Assembly (NCBI GenBank): GCA_964016985.1
Contig: OZ024825.1
Location: 4,892,056-4,956,055 of the forward strand
Origin: Anodontia alba
Lineage: Eukaryota > Mollusca > Bivalvia > Lucinida > Lucinidae
Reading direction: 5' to 3'
DNA length: 64,000 nt
A program made the position numbers and the translations under genes. Each line of letters starts with the position of its first letter. Positions within the stretch are counted from its first letter, which is position 1. Positions 23,034 to 35,400 of the stretch are shown one piece after another. Below the pieces are notes generated by a model, which worked only from the letters and a program-made list of their open reading frames with translations, did not search any database and had not been told where the DNA came from.

Positions 23034-23313
23034 TTACGAAAACACGCCTATTCAAATATATAGAAAATTTCACCTCCAAAAACTGAAAATTTTCAGATTA
23101 AAAAACTGATATTTTTCACATTTCTGCTCAAAACATAGATCTTGGATACTCATTAGAACCGCCTTGACAAGGCGGTTCTAACGAGTACCCACAATCTATG
23201 GTTTTGAGCAAAAATAAGAAAATAATGTCTACCCCTGTAAACCCCAGTTTTACTATATAAAAGTGGGGTTTAAGGGGGTCAACATTATATAGGCATGCTT
23301 TTCGTGATGTTAA
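23034..23313 (+). mobile_element. Family A MITE copy
   Basis: Complete copy: CATTACGAAAACACGCCTAT start, core B at about 23132-23202, ACTATATAAAAGTGGGG arm, GGCATGCTTTTCGTGATG end. Confidence 0.92.
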
Positions 23314-23390
23314 GTCTCTTGATATACAATAATGTAGTTTGCAAGGCTGCATACGGCCCTAGAACTGACTTAAGCAGTATATAATTTTCC

Positions 23391-23926
23391 ATTACGAAAT
23401 CACACTTATTCAAATATATTGAGAATTTTACCACCAAAAATTGAAAACTTTCAGATGAAAAATTTTCATAGTTTTCATATTTCTGCTAGTGGGTTTCCGT
23501 AGCCTAGTGGATAGGAGAGTTGACGCTTAATCCACTAAGTTTCTCACTGCTGTGGTTCAAGCCTCGCTCGGGTCACATGTGGGAAAGCCAAGTTCTGCTT
23601 ACGGATGGTCAGGTGGTTTTTCCCTAGGTTCTCAGGTTTTCGCCCACCTTTGATGAACGATCCGCTCAATATAAGTGAAATTTTCTTGAAAGGGCCGTAA
23701 AACACCTCCAACCGCACCCCCCCTCCCCCAAATAAAAATTATATTTCTACTCAAAACATGGGGTACTTGTTAGAACCACCTCATCAAGGCAGTTCTAACG
23801 CATACTCACAATCTATGTTTTTGAGCAGAAATAAGAAAATAAATGTATACCCCTGTAAACCCTAATTTTACTGGATAAAAGTGGGGTTTAATGGGGTCAA
23901 AACAATATAGGTGTGTTTTCATGATG
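23391..23926 (+). mobile_element. Family A MITE copy split by a SINE
   Basis: Left arm 23391-23491 and right part from 23742, with core B at about 23750-23825 (slightly eroded). A tRNA SINE separates them, flanked by an imperfect 11-bp duplication. Confidence 0.88.
23490..23742 (+). mobile_element. tRNA-derived SINE, family S2, with target-site duplication
   Basis: A box TAGCCTAGTGGATAGGAGAG, B box GGTTCAAGCCTCG, body to CCGTAAAACACCTCCAACCG, then a C/A-rich end. ATATTTCTGCT before it and ATATTTCTACT after it form an 11-bp target duplication with one mismatch inside a family A MITE. Confidence 0.85.
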
Positions 23927-24050
23927 AAAGTTACCAGAATGGGGTCAATGACCTCAAAGGAAATAATATAATCTGCACTATGAAGTATGGCTAGATGTTT
24001 ACGGCTGTCACATGGCACTTAACACCAGCTGCAGAAGAGCCTCCCTCACC

Positions 24051-24319
24051 ATCACGAAAACATGCCAATATAATTTTGACCACCTTAAACCCCACTTTTA
24101 TATAGTAAAACTGAGGTTTACAGGGAATACATTATTTCTGCTCAAAAACATAGACTGTGGGTACTCGTTAGAACTGCCTCAGCAAGGCACTTCTAACGAG
24201 TACCCACAATATATATTTGAGCAGAAATATGAAAAATATCAGAATTTTTTTTTTTTATCTGAAAATTTTCAGTTTTTGGAGGTAAAATTTTCTATATATT
24301 TGAATAGGCATGTTTTCGT
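24051..24319 (-). mobile_element. Family A MITE copy, reverse
   Basis: Starts CATCACGAAAACATGCCAAT with the CCCCACTTTTATATAGTAAA arm first, core B about 24147-24220, then TGGAGGTAAAATTTTCTATA and GGCATGTTTTCG. Confidence 0.9.
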
Positions 24320-24440
24320 TTCGGATTAGTTCATGACCTTCTGTACTATACAGCTCACTCTGACCTAAAACCAGCCTTCTTTCTTCTGTATAAAAACATG
24401 GAAACAGCTTATGTGCAAAAAAAAAAAAAAAAAAAAAAAT

Positions 24441-24682
24441 AGCTGTGTTTCCGCTAGCCTGCCTGACCAACCCTGTTTCAAACACCCCACTCTGATATTT
24501 TTTATTAGTAAAAATGCAAAATAAAAAAGTAAAGCACCGACCCTCAACAAAATACCTGTAATTTAATAAAATTACAGGCCTGACCCTGTTCGTTTCTGGT
24601 GAAAAAATAGAAATATAAAAAAAAAAAAGTTCTCCTACCTACCGACCAAATTTTTTCTCAGCATGTTAGTGGAAACACAGCT
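24441..24682. mobile_element. MITE with AGCTGTGTTTCC ends
   Basis: 242 bp: AGCTGTGTTTCCGCTAGCC and GTTAGTGGAAACACAGCT. A short central palindrome is CCTGTAATTT AATA AAATTACAGG. Poly(A) and poly(T) runs abut the two ends. Confidence 0.75.
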
Positions 24683-25249
24683 TTTTTTTTTTCACCTTAC
24701 CTCAAACACAGAACATGAAAAATGAAATACAAAGCAAATACACAAGGTGATAACAAATGACAATTCACATTTAATGCTGTTACTGTTTAAAGATTCAATA
24801 GAAAAATAAATATCTTAGATTTATGAAAGACTGGCAAGTTACAAAACATATTGTTGAAAGACACTGTGACTGGACAAGTTAAGAAAATCATCAAAGAGTG
24901 CCACTGTTGCTAGCAACACCACACTAGTACATTAACTCATAAAGCACCAAGCCAAATTGTAGCCGTTGAAATTCTATATTGTATTACTATTATCATTTTT
25001 TCAAAAAAAAAAATAAATAAATAAATAAATAACACTTGGCATTTCAGGCAGACAATTCACTCGCAATGCCAAGCTTTATTTAAAAAAAAAAATACATATA
25101 AAGAAAGAAAAAAATCAAAATGCTGTCTGTCACGATTGTGAATAGCACTTAAAGTGTTAATATTTGTCTAGTTTTAAACTCCTCATGCCTGGTACCAAGA
25201 CTAGTGCTCTACCAGCCATATCAAATGGAAAGAAGTCTTTGAGCATATC

Positions 25250-25538
25250 CATTACGAAAACACACCTATTCAAATACACTGAAAATTTTACCACCAAAAA
25301 CTGGCAATTTTTCAGATAAAAAATTCTGATTTTTTTCATATTTCTGCTCAAAACATAGATTGTGGGTACTCGTTAGAACCGCCTCGTCGAGGCAGTTCTA
25401 ACGAGTACCCACAATCTATGTTTTTGAGCAGAAATAAGAAAAGTAATGTATACCCCTGTAAACCCCAGTTTTACTATATAAAAGTGGGGTTTAAGGGGGT
25501 CAAAATCATATAGGTATATTTTCGTGATGCAGAAATGG
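25250..25538 (+). mobile_element. Family A MITE copy
   Basis: CATTACGAAAACACACCTAT start, core B at about 25350-25425 with GTTAGAACCGCCTCGTCGAG at the axis, TATATTTTCGTGATG end. It lies just downstream of the eIF2D stop codon. Confidence 0.92.
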
Positions 25539-25849
25539 GTACGCAGATTCATATATCTTACACATCAGCAGTAGTCTCATAAGGATCCTTGGTGAACACT
25601 TGTATGTTCTACACTGTTCCATGTCCCCTTTATATTCAAAGACACCTTTTTGTATGATGTGGTCTGTTTATAAAGGCCACTGATGAAAAATCAAAGAAAA
25701 GTCAGACTAGCGATTTCTATGAAATAGTTTGTGGATATGTTCTGTATATAGTGTAGTTATGCAGAATGAGGCAGCTGGATACTTTAGCTCATGTGATGAC
25801 TAGCAATTTCTGTTAAATAGTTTGTGGACATGTCATGTATTTTAATGGC

Positions 25850-26439
25850 TTAGCTCGTGGAAAGTGTACCAAATGCATTTAGATCTTCAGGTACAGTAAT
25901 GAGGTATCTTTTGTTGGTTTCATCTACAACGTAAATTTTTCCATCACAAGAATATGCAGATTTCAGCAGTCGGTTGCGAACATACTGCCTTGCATTATAT
26001 AGAAGCTTATTTCTATGTGCTGTAAGCACATCATTTATATAAACACCATTCCATCTGCTATTCTTATGAAGATCCTTTTTTATCATATACAGACTTTGGC
26101 GTGCTTTATGCGTAGTGAATGTGACTCTGATTTCTCTGTGGCGACCAACACAAACTTTTCCATCACGGCATGATGAGCTGATATCAGTTCGGCAAATATC
26201 AACATTTAGGTCACGGGCAAGGTCCACAACAAGCCGATCTGTGTCTTCATCTGATGTTTCTGGTATTCCTGAGATACGTAAACACTTTCTAAGACTATAC
26301 TGTAATTTATTGTCCTCCAGTGCTTCGCGCTTAGAAACTACTCTTGGTTCTATTTCTTCATCTTCTTCTTCAGAAACACTCGGTAAACGTGCAAATACGA
26401 CGCCAGATATGATGTACTTCCTTGGTATCTTGTAAACAC
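25850..26439 (-). CDS. EIF2D: eIF2D terminal exon k: SUI1 tail fused to an L1 ORF1p-like RNA-binding module
   Basis: 590-nt exon, acceptor CTCCATTGTTTCTTAG, TAA stop at 25850-25852, 195 residues after the split codon. Residues 1-9 (VYKIPRKYI) are the conserved end of eIF2D, which in vertebrates is followed by about 12 basic residues and a stop. Here the frame stays open. An acidic linker at about 22-30 (SEEEDEEIE) is followed by CLRISGIPE at about 52-60, EDTDRLVVDLARDLNVDI, REIRVTFTTH at about 101-110 and VYINDVLTAHRNKLLYNARQ at about 132-151, ending KIYVVDETNKRY. This is the layout of LINE-1 ORF1p RRM-CTD or FP25K-like proteins. Whether it retains RNA binding is inference. No stop or frameshift interrupts it, unlike the other transposon-derived ORFs here. 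Confidence 0.82.
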
Positions 26440-29400
26440 CTAAGAAACAATGGAGAAATATATCATATTGTCATAGGTCGGGTTTTGCACAATAAAATAA
26501 ATTTTTCATAAATATCTTATTTCATAAATATCATACATGTTTTCGTCTAGTCATTTCTTACAAACAGTATTCTTTTACATATGAATCATATTCATTATTA
26601 TTATTGCAGGCATTCGCCATACAGACATACTCTAATAAAGTTTATACTTTGCTATGTTGATGCTGTGTGATAGTAAATGTATTTTATATATATTTACAGA
26701 TGTACCAGTGATCATCAACAACATCATCATCATTAAAATCATCATCATCTAATTATGCCTTGTGTATTGTCTGTTGTCCAGAATAGAACCCCCATCGGGT
26801 GACAATATTGTACAACTGTACACACTGTTAAGATATTACAATTACTATCTGTGATTTATTATAAAAGATACTGCATACACATCTGCTTTTCAGTCATTTG
26901 AGCTTTTTACTACTAAAAAAAATCCTGTGTGGGTCTTAGTCCTACTTTTGCCCTTACTTACCTGCGCAGCTGCCTTTAGTAATTTGAGATTAAATGCTTT
27001 CTGAAATCTGTGTTTTTAGAATGTAAAAGGAATACACAACCTGTCCAATTTCAGGTAATTTGATTAAAGCTGGAACTTAGGGTGACAATTAGGAGTCTGT
27101 AAACTTAGTGGAACCACCGCCCTGCCTCATCACCCCTCCCCCTCTCTGAATTATTTTTTTTTAAACTGCTGACCGTTGTAAGGTAGTGATTCTGTGCCAA
27201 ATGAAACTACTAAACATACATTACATACACATTTTGTAATTTCGGCCTTGTTTGTTCTGCTCAATACATGGCAGACAACGAATATCAGAAATAAATAACT
27301 TACTAAATAACAGTATCGGGAACAGCTTTTGGGGAATATTAAAGTCTATTGTCTCGCCTAACTGTTCAACTTAAATGCAATTTATTTCCAAGTTCACACT
27401 AAATACTGAGTGTATGCTGGCATGTAAAAATATGGATAACATTTAACATCCTTAAAATTATATAAAAGAGAAATGCACAAATATAAGTGTGGTTTTATCA
27501 ATACAATGAATACATTCCGAGAAGATGGATGATGTTTTTGCAATGCATGCATGAAAGTACTGGCAGAGACAGTAATATAAAACTTATTACGAAAACGTAC
27601 TTATATAATTTTGACCCCCTTGAACCCCACTTTTATATAATAAAACTGGGGTTTACAGGGGGTATAATACGTTATTTTTCTTATTTCTGCTCAAAAACAT
27701 AGATTGTGGGTACTCATTAGAACTGCCTCAGTGAGGCAGTTCTAACGAGTACCCATAATCTATGTTTTGAGCAGAAATATGAAAAATATCAAAATTTTTA
27801 TATCTGAAAATTTTCATTTTTTGGTGGTAAAGTTTTCAGTATATTTGAATAGGCGTGTTTTCATAATGTGATGGAAAAAGTAAGCTTTACTGCGATCTAG
27901 TCAAAGCAAATACTACTCACTCAACAATAAGTCTCTAATGCAGTTAATTTGGTTTCCTTGTACAATAACTTGTGGACCATTGTCACTTTGCTGCAAGGTC
28001 ACAGTTGAACTACCAGCACACCTAACTCGAACACTATGCATGAGCTCTTCTGGATCCAAACAATAATGGTGAAAATTCTGTATAGCTGTGGTCTGAAACA
28101 ATGCAGAAACACAGGTTAACAAACCAGTGTATCTGTGTCTACCAGTGTGATTAACTGTGTCAATATGTGCGTAGATATATGTGCATAGACATTAGCAACA
28201 AGAAAAATAAAGGCACATTATGCATATACGATCAAGATCAGTCTACGTGGTCTAATGAGAATTTGCATATTTTCACACACAACCACTGAAGCTACATTAG
28301 ACGGCATAATCCTTGACTGGACTGTTTGCTTGCGCCTGCATGCTTACGAAGTGTATGTTTTCTGTGATTTATGCTATATGCATAATGGAGAAAACTACAA
28401 TAATTGGGGAGATATGTAAATAGCAGATCATCACTGTTTATCGATTCAATGCTGCTTAATTAGTGTCTGTATTGCTCACTTGTGCATACACAGCATGCCC
28501 TCTCCTAAGTAGTGACAATCAGGACTATCTAATTTGTTTTGCCTAATAAAGTTAGCGTACTGTCTTCATTTAGAGAATCTCTTAATATGTTTTAACTCTG
28601 ATTCTTTTTCTTTTATGCAGTTTTATATTTTACTTGGGATAATTAAGCTTATTGTGGAAAGCCTATTCTTGGAAAATTGCGCTGGTGCTCTGCAAACAAC
28701 AACAGTGTAATATGTAGAATCTCATTATTGCATAAAAAGCAGTGTCGCACGTTATTAACAGCCGTGCATTAACTGGTGAAAAGCCGTGTATTAACAAGGC
28801 AATTCACGCACTGTTAATGCATGGCTACGCAACATTCAATATGATCATACCGGGGCCACAGATATGCTGCCGTTACGAGATGTGTACTGCCCGGCCCTAG
28901 AATGAGCATAGTCCGTGGAAATTACGTTCGCGAGACATCTGTGAAAAGGTGAAACAAAATAATGCAAGAAATAAAGCGAAATGTAGCAAATGTTTTCAGT
29001 TTTTATGCAATAATAGCGATCGAACATGATTTTTCAATGCATTAACATTTGCCAGGTCCCTTGGGGGTGTTGAAAACAGCGGCCTTTGGTCTCGGTTTTC
29101 AACACCTCCCACGGGACCTGGCGAATGTTAATGTATGAAAAACCATGTTTGATCCCTATAATGAAACCCAAGATTCCAATTTTCATTATTTTATGTGTTC
29201 TTTGTTTCCAAGGACAACACTGATAGATTTCATTTAACAGAAGCGATTGTAAGTGATCCTATAAACAAACTAGAGGACTGTTTCAGACTGATCTGGATGA
29301 TTCTTTTAGCAAATACCATCCTAACAAGGTATCCATTTTGATGATGTGGCTAAAATATGCATAGTATTCATATCTTCATGAATGTAGCAAAGCAGAATTT

Positions 29401-32400
29401 GTAAATACGATGAACAGGTAAAAGTACTGACATACACCACAACCTCTGTATAACACTATTGTTGGGGTCCATAGCATAAACCATGTTAGTTAAACAACCG
29501 TGTTATATCCAAACAAACACACAAATGGTCATTTTTCAATATAATCTATATATTTTTGGGATCCATCTTTGAACCGTGTTATATCCAAAACTGTGTTATA
29601 ATGAACTGTGTTATACAGAGGTTGTAGTGTATATGATCTAAAATACTTATCCAAGACTAGAGATGACTAGCTAAACACTCGTACATTGAAAGGCAAAACT
29701 TAAAAATAATTAGAATACTTGGTGCTTTAAAATAACCATCTTTCAAATATTTATCAAAATCATTTACCAACCTCATTTGCAAATTCTCCCTCCACTACAT
29801 CAATTACAACAGGTTCAACATCTTTCTTCAAAATTGGTGGTTGTTCGTCAAGTCTGATTTCACAAACTGATGACATTTTGTTCAGCAATCTAAATACATA
29901 AAATATGTTTGTTTGTTTTTTCTTATTTTTATGAAAGTAAAACAAACTACATACAATAGTTTCAGAATAAGAAGCATCAGACTATCAACTATCATACCAA
30001 ATATTAATTCACATGCAGTCTGAGAAAATCTACAGAAAGAGAAATGCAAATCTTACAAGTTGCTTTCCTGTCTTCTCAAGTTTTCAATTACAGTCTATTT
30101 GTGCCTTGGGGATTTCATATGCGGTATTGGGTTTCTGATGATGTGTTCCTCATCTCTTCTTCTGTCAGTACCTTAGAAAGACTGTGCTGTAAGACTGTGG
30201 CATTTCCTGGTTATCTTAACATATGTCTTTAGTGTGAAATACATTCTTCTTGTTCCTTTGTTCATTTTATGCTCATTATTGTTTTGTCCAATTATTTAGA
30301 GTTTAGTGCTGCCGAAATTTTACAGAAATGTGCTTTTATCAAAACACTAAATTTGGAATGGTTATGTTTATATATTAACGTTCTGCAAGCTGGGTAAAAA
30401 AATCAGCCTGCGACATTTTGAACTATATTTTCTTATTTTTTTCTTCCAAAAATATTCTTTGACATTTCATGCAAATTGTCTCCTGAGAAAACAATTTGCA
30501 TGGAATGGCAAAGCGTATTTTCTGGGAAACACAAGAAAACCAATCGTCAATTTGTCATGTGCTGAATTTACCAGAGAGTGGTAATGGTTAAGGACAAAAG
30601 TACACACTGAAGATTTAACTGAAATGTGTGGAAAGGTATACTGGGCTGGGCATTTTCACATAATATTATGCCAAATACATGTTTCCTAATCCCCCCACTC
30701 CTTCCCCCCCATCCCCCCCAATAGTTTTCATATTTACCCATTCCAAGGCATTTCCACTGGTGCAGTTGTTCTTTGTTTGTACGTCTGTGTTTTTTCATAT
30801 ATGGCGTTTGTGGTGTCCTTATTCATTCCTCATCTCTCCTTCCTTTAGTGCCTCGGGAAGGTTGTGCTTCATGATTCAGGCATTTCCTGGGTTATTTTCA
30901 CTTATAGTTTTTCTAATGCATTATTATCAGAATTACCTTGAGAAAACTTCACCCAATGTCAGTGTGGCCATGGAATTTGATTTGTGATGAAGAACTTCTG
31001 TCAAAATATCGTCTAGAATGAGTTCACTGAAATATTAAAGCATTCCTTTAATGGTTGATATATTGCAAATAAAATCTATTGACGTTGCCCTAGGCAACAA
31101 AAACACAAAAAAAGGATGACAATCTGAGTCTCGATTTTACTGTGATTCTTCAAATGACAGTATTGCAAATAACTTATATGGGAACCTGCCTTTTTTTCAG
31201 CAAGCGGAATGCTGTGTGGCAGCAGTAGAATGTTTCTTCGTATTTCATTGTAGTGTTGCTTATAATAGTCATTGAGGTCATTTGGATTTATTTTAGAACA
31301 AAAAAATCTCTTCCCCATAGACCAAGAAGAAAAACATTAAGTGATACAGATTTGAGTTGTGTCTGGTGCTAATAACAAGAGGCCCATGGGCCATGATTCG
31401 CTCAGCTGAGTAAAAGAGCCATTGCATAGCTACAGATGCCATGCAACATTCTTCCAGCATTGCCACAGCAACTAGGACAGAAATTTAACCATGCTGTAAA
31501 AAGGTCATAAGTTATCTAGGATCATCATTTGAACAAACTTGGTAGGCCTTGTGTCACTCTTGCAAAATACCAAGATTTAGGCTTAAAGCTTTCTTGTTCT
31601 AGAAAAGATTTTGAAGTGATTTTTTTTACTATATATGGGCATGGCGACAATTTTGTTCTGTAGTGCAGAACAATTTGAACAAACTGATAATACCCTTTCA
31701 ACAGAAGGCCCCATGTGAAATCTGTTGACAATTGGTCTAGCGGTTTCAGAGAAGAAGACATTTGAAATTACACAATTTTATACACGTATATAGCCCAAGG
31801 GCATGGGCAGATATACCCAAGGGGATAAAATTTTGATTGTAACAAAAACATTTTACTATTTTAATCATACATTGTAAATTTCAACAATAAATCTTTAAAA
31901 CATTTTGAGAAAATGATTTTTCATTATTTTGTATAGGGACGTAAATTTGACTTTGCTATAAAAAGATCAAATGTCAACCCAAGGTCATCATTTCAATAAA
32001 CTTGGTAAACCTTGAGTACCCGATACTGTATACGAAGATTTAACCTTAAAGCTTGCTTGGCTCTGGGTAGAAGCTTCCTAAGTGTTTTTCACCATATATG
32101 GGCATGGCGGCCATCTTGTTCTATGGTATGGAACCATTTGAATAAATTGTCAATATCTGTTCGACAGAAAGCCCCACGTGAAATCTGGTGAAAATTGGTC
32201 AAGGGATTTCACAGAAAGGATGTTTAAAAGTTTACATGATTTTATACATATATATAGTACAGGTCAAGAGTGTATAACTCACGGAGACAGATTTTGACTG
32301 TAACTAAAAAGTTTTATGACTTTAATCATACATTGTAAATTTCAGTCATTAGTCTTTAACCCTTGTCCTGCTGAATAAATTAAGAAGCCACACCCACTTG

Positions 32401-35400
32401 TAATTTTCAGCCAATCAGATTACTTGATCCAGATAGTTGCTATAAATTTTCATACTTGCTGGCAAACAGTGCAGATCCAGATCAGTGGCTTCTTCAGAAG
32501 CCAACTGATCTGGATCTACACTGTTTGCAAAATAGGGTATATCCGGGTTCAGCAGGACAAGGGTTAATACATTTTTAGAAAATGATTTTTCAACATTTTT
32601 TCCAATCAAAAGTATGGGTACGCAAATCTGACCTTGCCCTAAAAAGGTCAAAGGTCATCCAAGGATCATCATTTGAACAAACTCTGTAGATATGTGCCAA
32701 GATTCAGTCTCATAGCTTCCTTGGTTCTGGAGTAGAAGATTTTTAAGTGTGTTTTTTTTTTACCATATATGGGCATGGCAGCCATGTTGCTCAATGGTGC
32801 AAAACCATTTGAACAAACTGATGAAACCCTTTCAACAGAAGGCCCCATGTAAAATCTGGTGAAAATTGATCGAGCTGTTTCCGTGAAGATGGCATTTAAA
32901 TATTACACAATTTTATACATGTATGTAGCCCAGAAGCAAGGGCAGATTACATAAGGGGACAAAATTTTGATTGTAACTAAAAGGGTTTGCTACTTTGATC
33001 ATACATTGTAAGTTTCAATCATTAGTGTGTCATACATTTTTGGAAAATGATTTTTCAAGATTTTCCTCATACAAATACATACGGATGGTAAATCTGACCT
33101 TGTCGTAAAAAGGTCAAATGTCAACATAGGTTCATCATTTGCACAGACTATGCAGACCTTGAATCCTTGATGCTATATACTAAGGTTTAGCCTCAAAGCG
33201 TTCTTGGTTCTGGAGAAGAAAATTTAAAGTTTTTTTTTTTTTACTATATATGGGCATGGCAGCCATCTTATTAAATGGACCGTGACCATCATATCATATC
33301 ATAATCAGATTTATTAAATGGACTGTGACCATCATATCATATCATAATCGGATTTTTGATTTACACGCAGGTACAGGGGCAACATCCACATCAGTGGGCC
33401 CCCTTCCAGATAGCTGGTTTGCTGCATGCATGGCAGATTTCACACCAGATCTCCATATATTTCTATCATGAGGGTCGATAGCCGAGAGTGCTCTTTGCAA
33501 TCCCTCTCTATCAGCTGCTTCCATGTCATCTTAGTCCTCCGAGGCCCACCCTTTCCATCAACCTGTATGTCAAAGGCTGTCTTTACTGCACCATTGGAGC
33601 TTTCCACATGTCCATACCAGCGGTTCCTTCTCTCCTTCAGAGTGAGGTCCAGTTCCTCAATGCCAAGCCACGCAAGTAGTTCATTGGGCCTGGTGGTGAC
33701 AACGTCTTGTGGCCTGACATTGCAGATCTGTCTGATCATTGCCCTGTCATTCCACTGCAGACGCTGGAGGTTTGGTTTTGTCAATGGCCAAGTCTCACTG
33801 GCATGGAGCATTGCCCTCCCCACACAAGAGCTGTACACTCGGCCACATGTTTTGAAAGAGAGGTGGCGTGAAGACAGAACTGGTAGCAGCTCCTTGAACT
33901 TCTTCCCATTTGTATAAATTTTCAATTTCCCTTTGACAGAAGGCTCCAAAAGAATTTTGAAGAAAATTCGCCCAGGAGTTTCAGAGGCAAATTCATTCAA
34001 AGGTTTGAACGGACAATCGCAGACGACAAACAACTGACGGGGAGTATCACAATAGTCATCCTGAGCCTTTGACTCCCTTGAGCTAAATATCAAATATTTT
34101 CAAAATCCATTTACAATCAGACTGTAAAAGCAATGACAAATTTATCAGTTGCAATTTATCATTCTGCCTTGGTCATAATTTTTTCCAGAGTATTCAACAA
34201 GCAACCCCTTCCATTTTCTACATCAATTATATGAAAGCCAACAAATTAGCCTGGTGCTTTGCCTTTTTATAGGCCTGGTAAATTGTCTGTTTTATGCTGG
34301 TATTTTTGCCTTTTGTATGCCTGGTATTTTGTAAGGTATACGGGGCAATAACTACCCAGGGAATCATTTTGATTGTAACTGAAAGGTTTGTACAGTCAAT
34401 AAAAGTAAAAAAGGATTGCCTTTGGAAACAAAGAACACACAAAATCACGAAAATTAGAGACTCGGTTTGACTGAGTCTCTTCATATGCAACACAGCAGTT
34501 TGTGAGGCTGCATACGCCCCCTTGCATCAGCTAAACAAGGTATTGGATTTTCAAAATAACCAGGGCCCAGTTGTTCAAAGCTAACGACGTCGTTAGTTAA
34601 CGATTCGTTAAAATTTACATCGAGTGATATGCAAATATGCTGAAATTTTTTGCTGAAAAAATGTGAGTAGCTTTTGCAGTGCAAAAGCTACTCACATTTT
34701 TTCAGCAAAAAATATCTGAATATTGTATATTGAATCCGCTAAAACAGTTAACGAAATGACCCTTAACGAGCTCGTTAAGCTAACGACCCTTTGAACAACT
34801 GGGCCCAGGATGGGCTCAATGATCCCAAAAGAAATAAAATATAACCTGCACTATGATGATGTACGCAGAGACCTAGTTCACTCTTTGGTTGCAGGCCCGT
34901 GGGTCAGGCCTCTGACTCTATGACGGCTCTGGTCTAAAGACTTTTAAGTAAGTCGGTTGGTACCTGATGCTCTGGTTCTGGTCAGGCCCACCGGTCCATC
35001 TGTTGGTTTTCTTTAGCTTCAGCATTTCATTTATTTCTTGCTGTCGACTCATCATTGTTTCATTTCTGTATTCGTGTGATTCTTATGTTTTCAGAGATAT
35101 TGCACTGATGAGTTAGAAATCTTTCACGTGGACTGAATACGTCTTCTGTATACCACGGCAGAACTAAAGGTGAGGATTGTCGCCATGTAAAATCAATTTA
35201 AGCCACCCAGTAAGTTTTTACTGAATATTCCAAGGCTGTGCTTCTGTTGTGGTTTATTATTTCTGTCATTGTATGTCTTTGCATATATGTCCTGGTGAAA
35301 TTTTTATTTTGGATAGCTGTTTGGCCATTTTTTTTTTTTTTGGAAAAAAAACTGTCCTTTTGGCTTTCTGCTTTTAGTATTTTGATTGTGGTGCCATTGC

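Larger units (their letters stand above)
22975..24000 (+). repeat. Repeat S copy 1, split by two family A MITEs
   Basis: Pieces TGCCTTTGGAAACAAAGAAC, GTTTGCAAGGCTGCATACGG and AATGGGGTCAATGACCTCAA are collinear with the copy at 34405-34860. Family A elements occupy 23034-23313 and 23391-23926; in the second S copy these two sites are empty and a family J MITE sits near the second one. Confidence 0.7.
31376..34090 (+). mobile_element. HINE-like element with AGGCCCATGGGCC head, two nested insertions
   Basis: Starts CAAGAGGCCCATGGGCCATG after AATAA. About five large units (350-430 bp) follow, with AAAAGGTCAAATGTCAACC, ACCATATATGGGCATGGC, ACAGAAGGCCCCATGTGAAA and CATACATTGTAAGTTTCA. It ends in a CTGAGCCTTTGACTC-type hairpin and GAGCTAA. 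A family F MITE (32356-32567) and an RTE-like fragment (33288-33911) are nested inside. Confidence 0.75.

Noticed and set aside
30679..30987. 102-residue plus ORF overlapping exon h
   Set aside because: It is antisense to eIF2D exon h, includes repeat R sequence and has no homology of its own.
33426..33917. 163-residue plus-strand ORF
   Set aside because: Antisense shadow of the RTE-like C-terminal domain on the minus strand.
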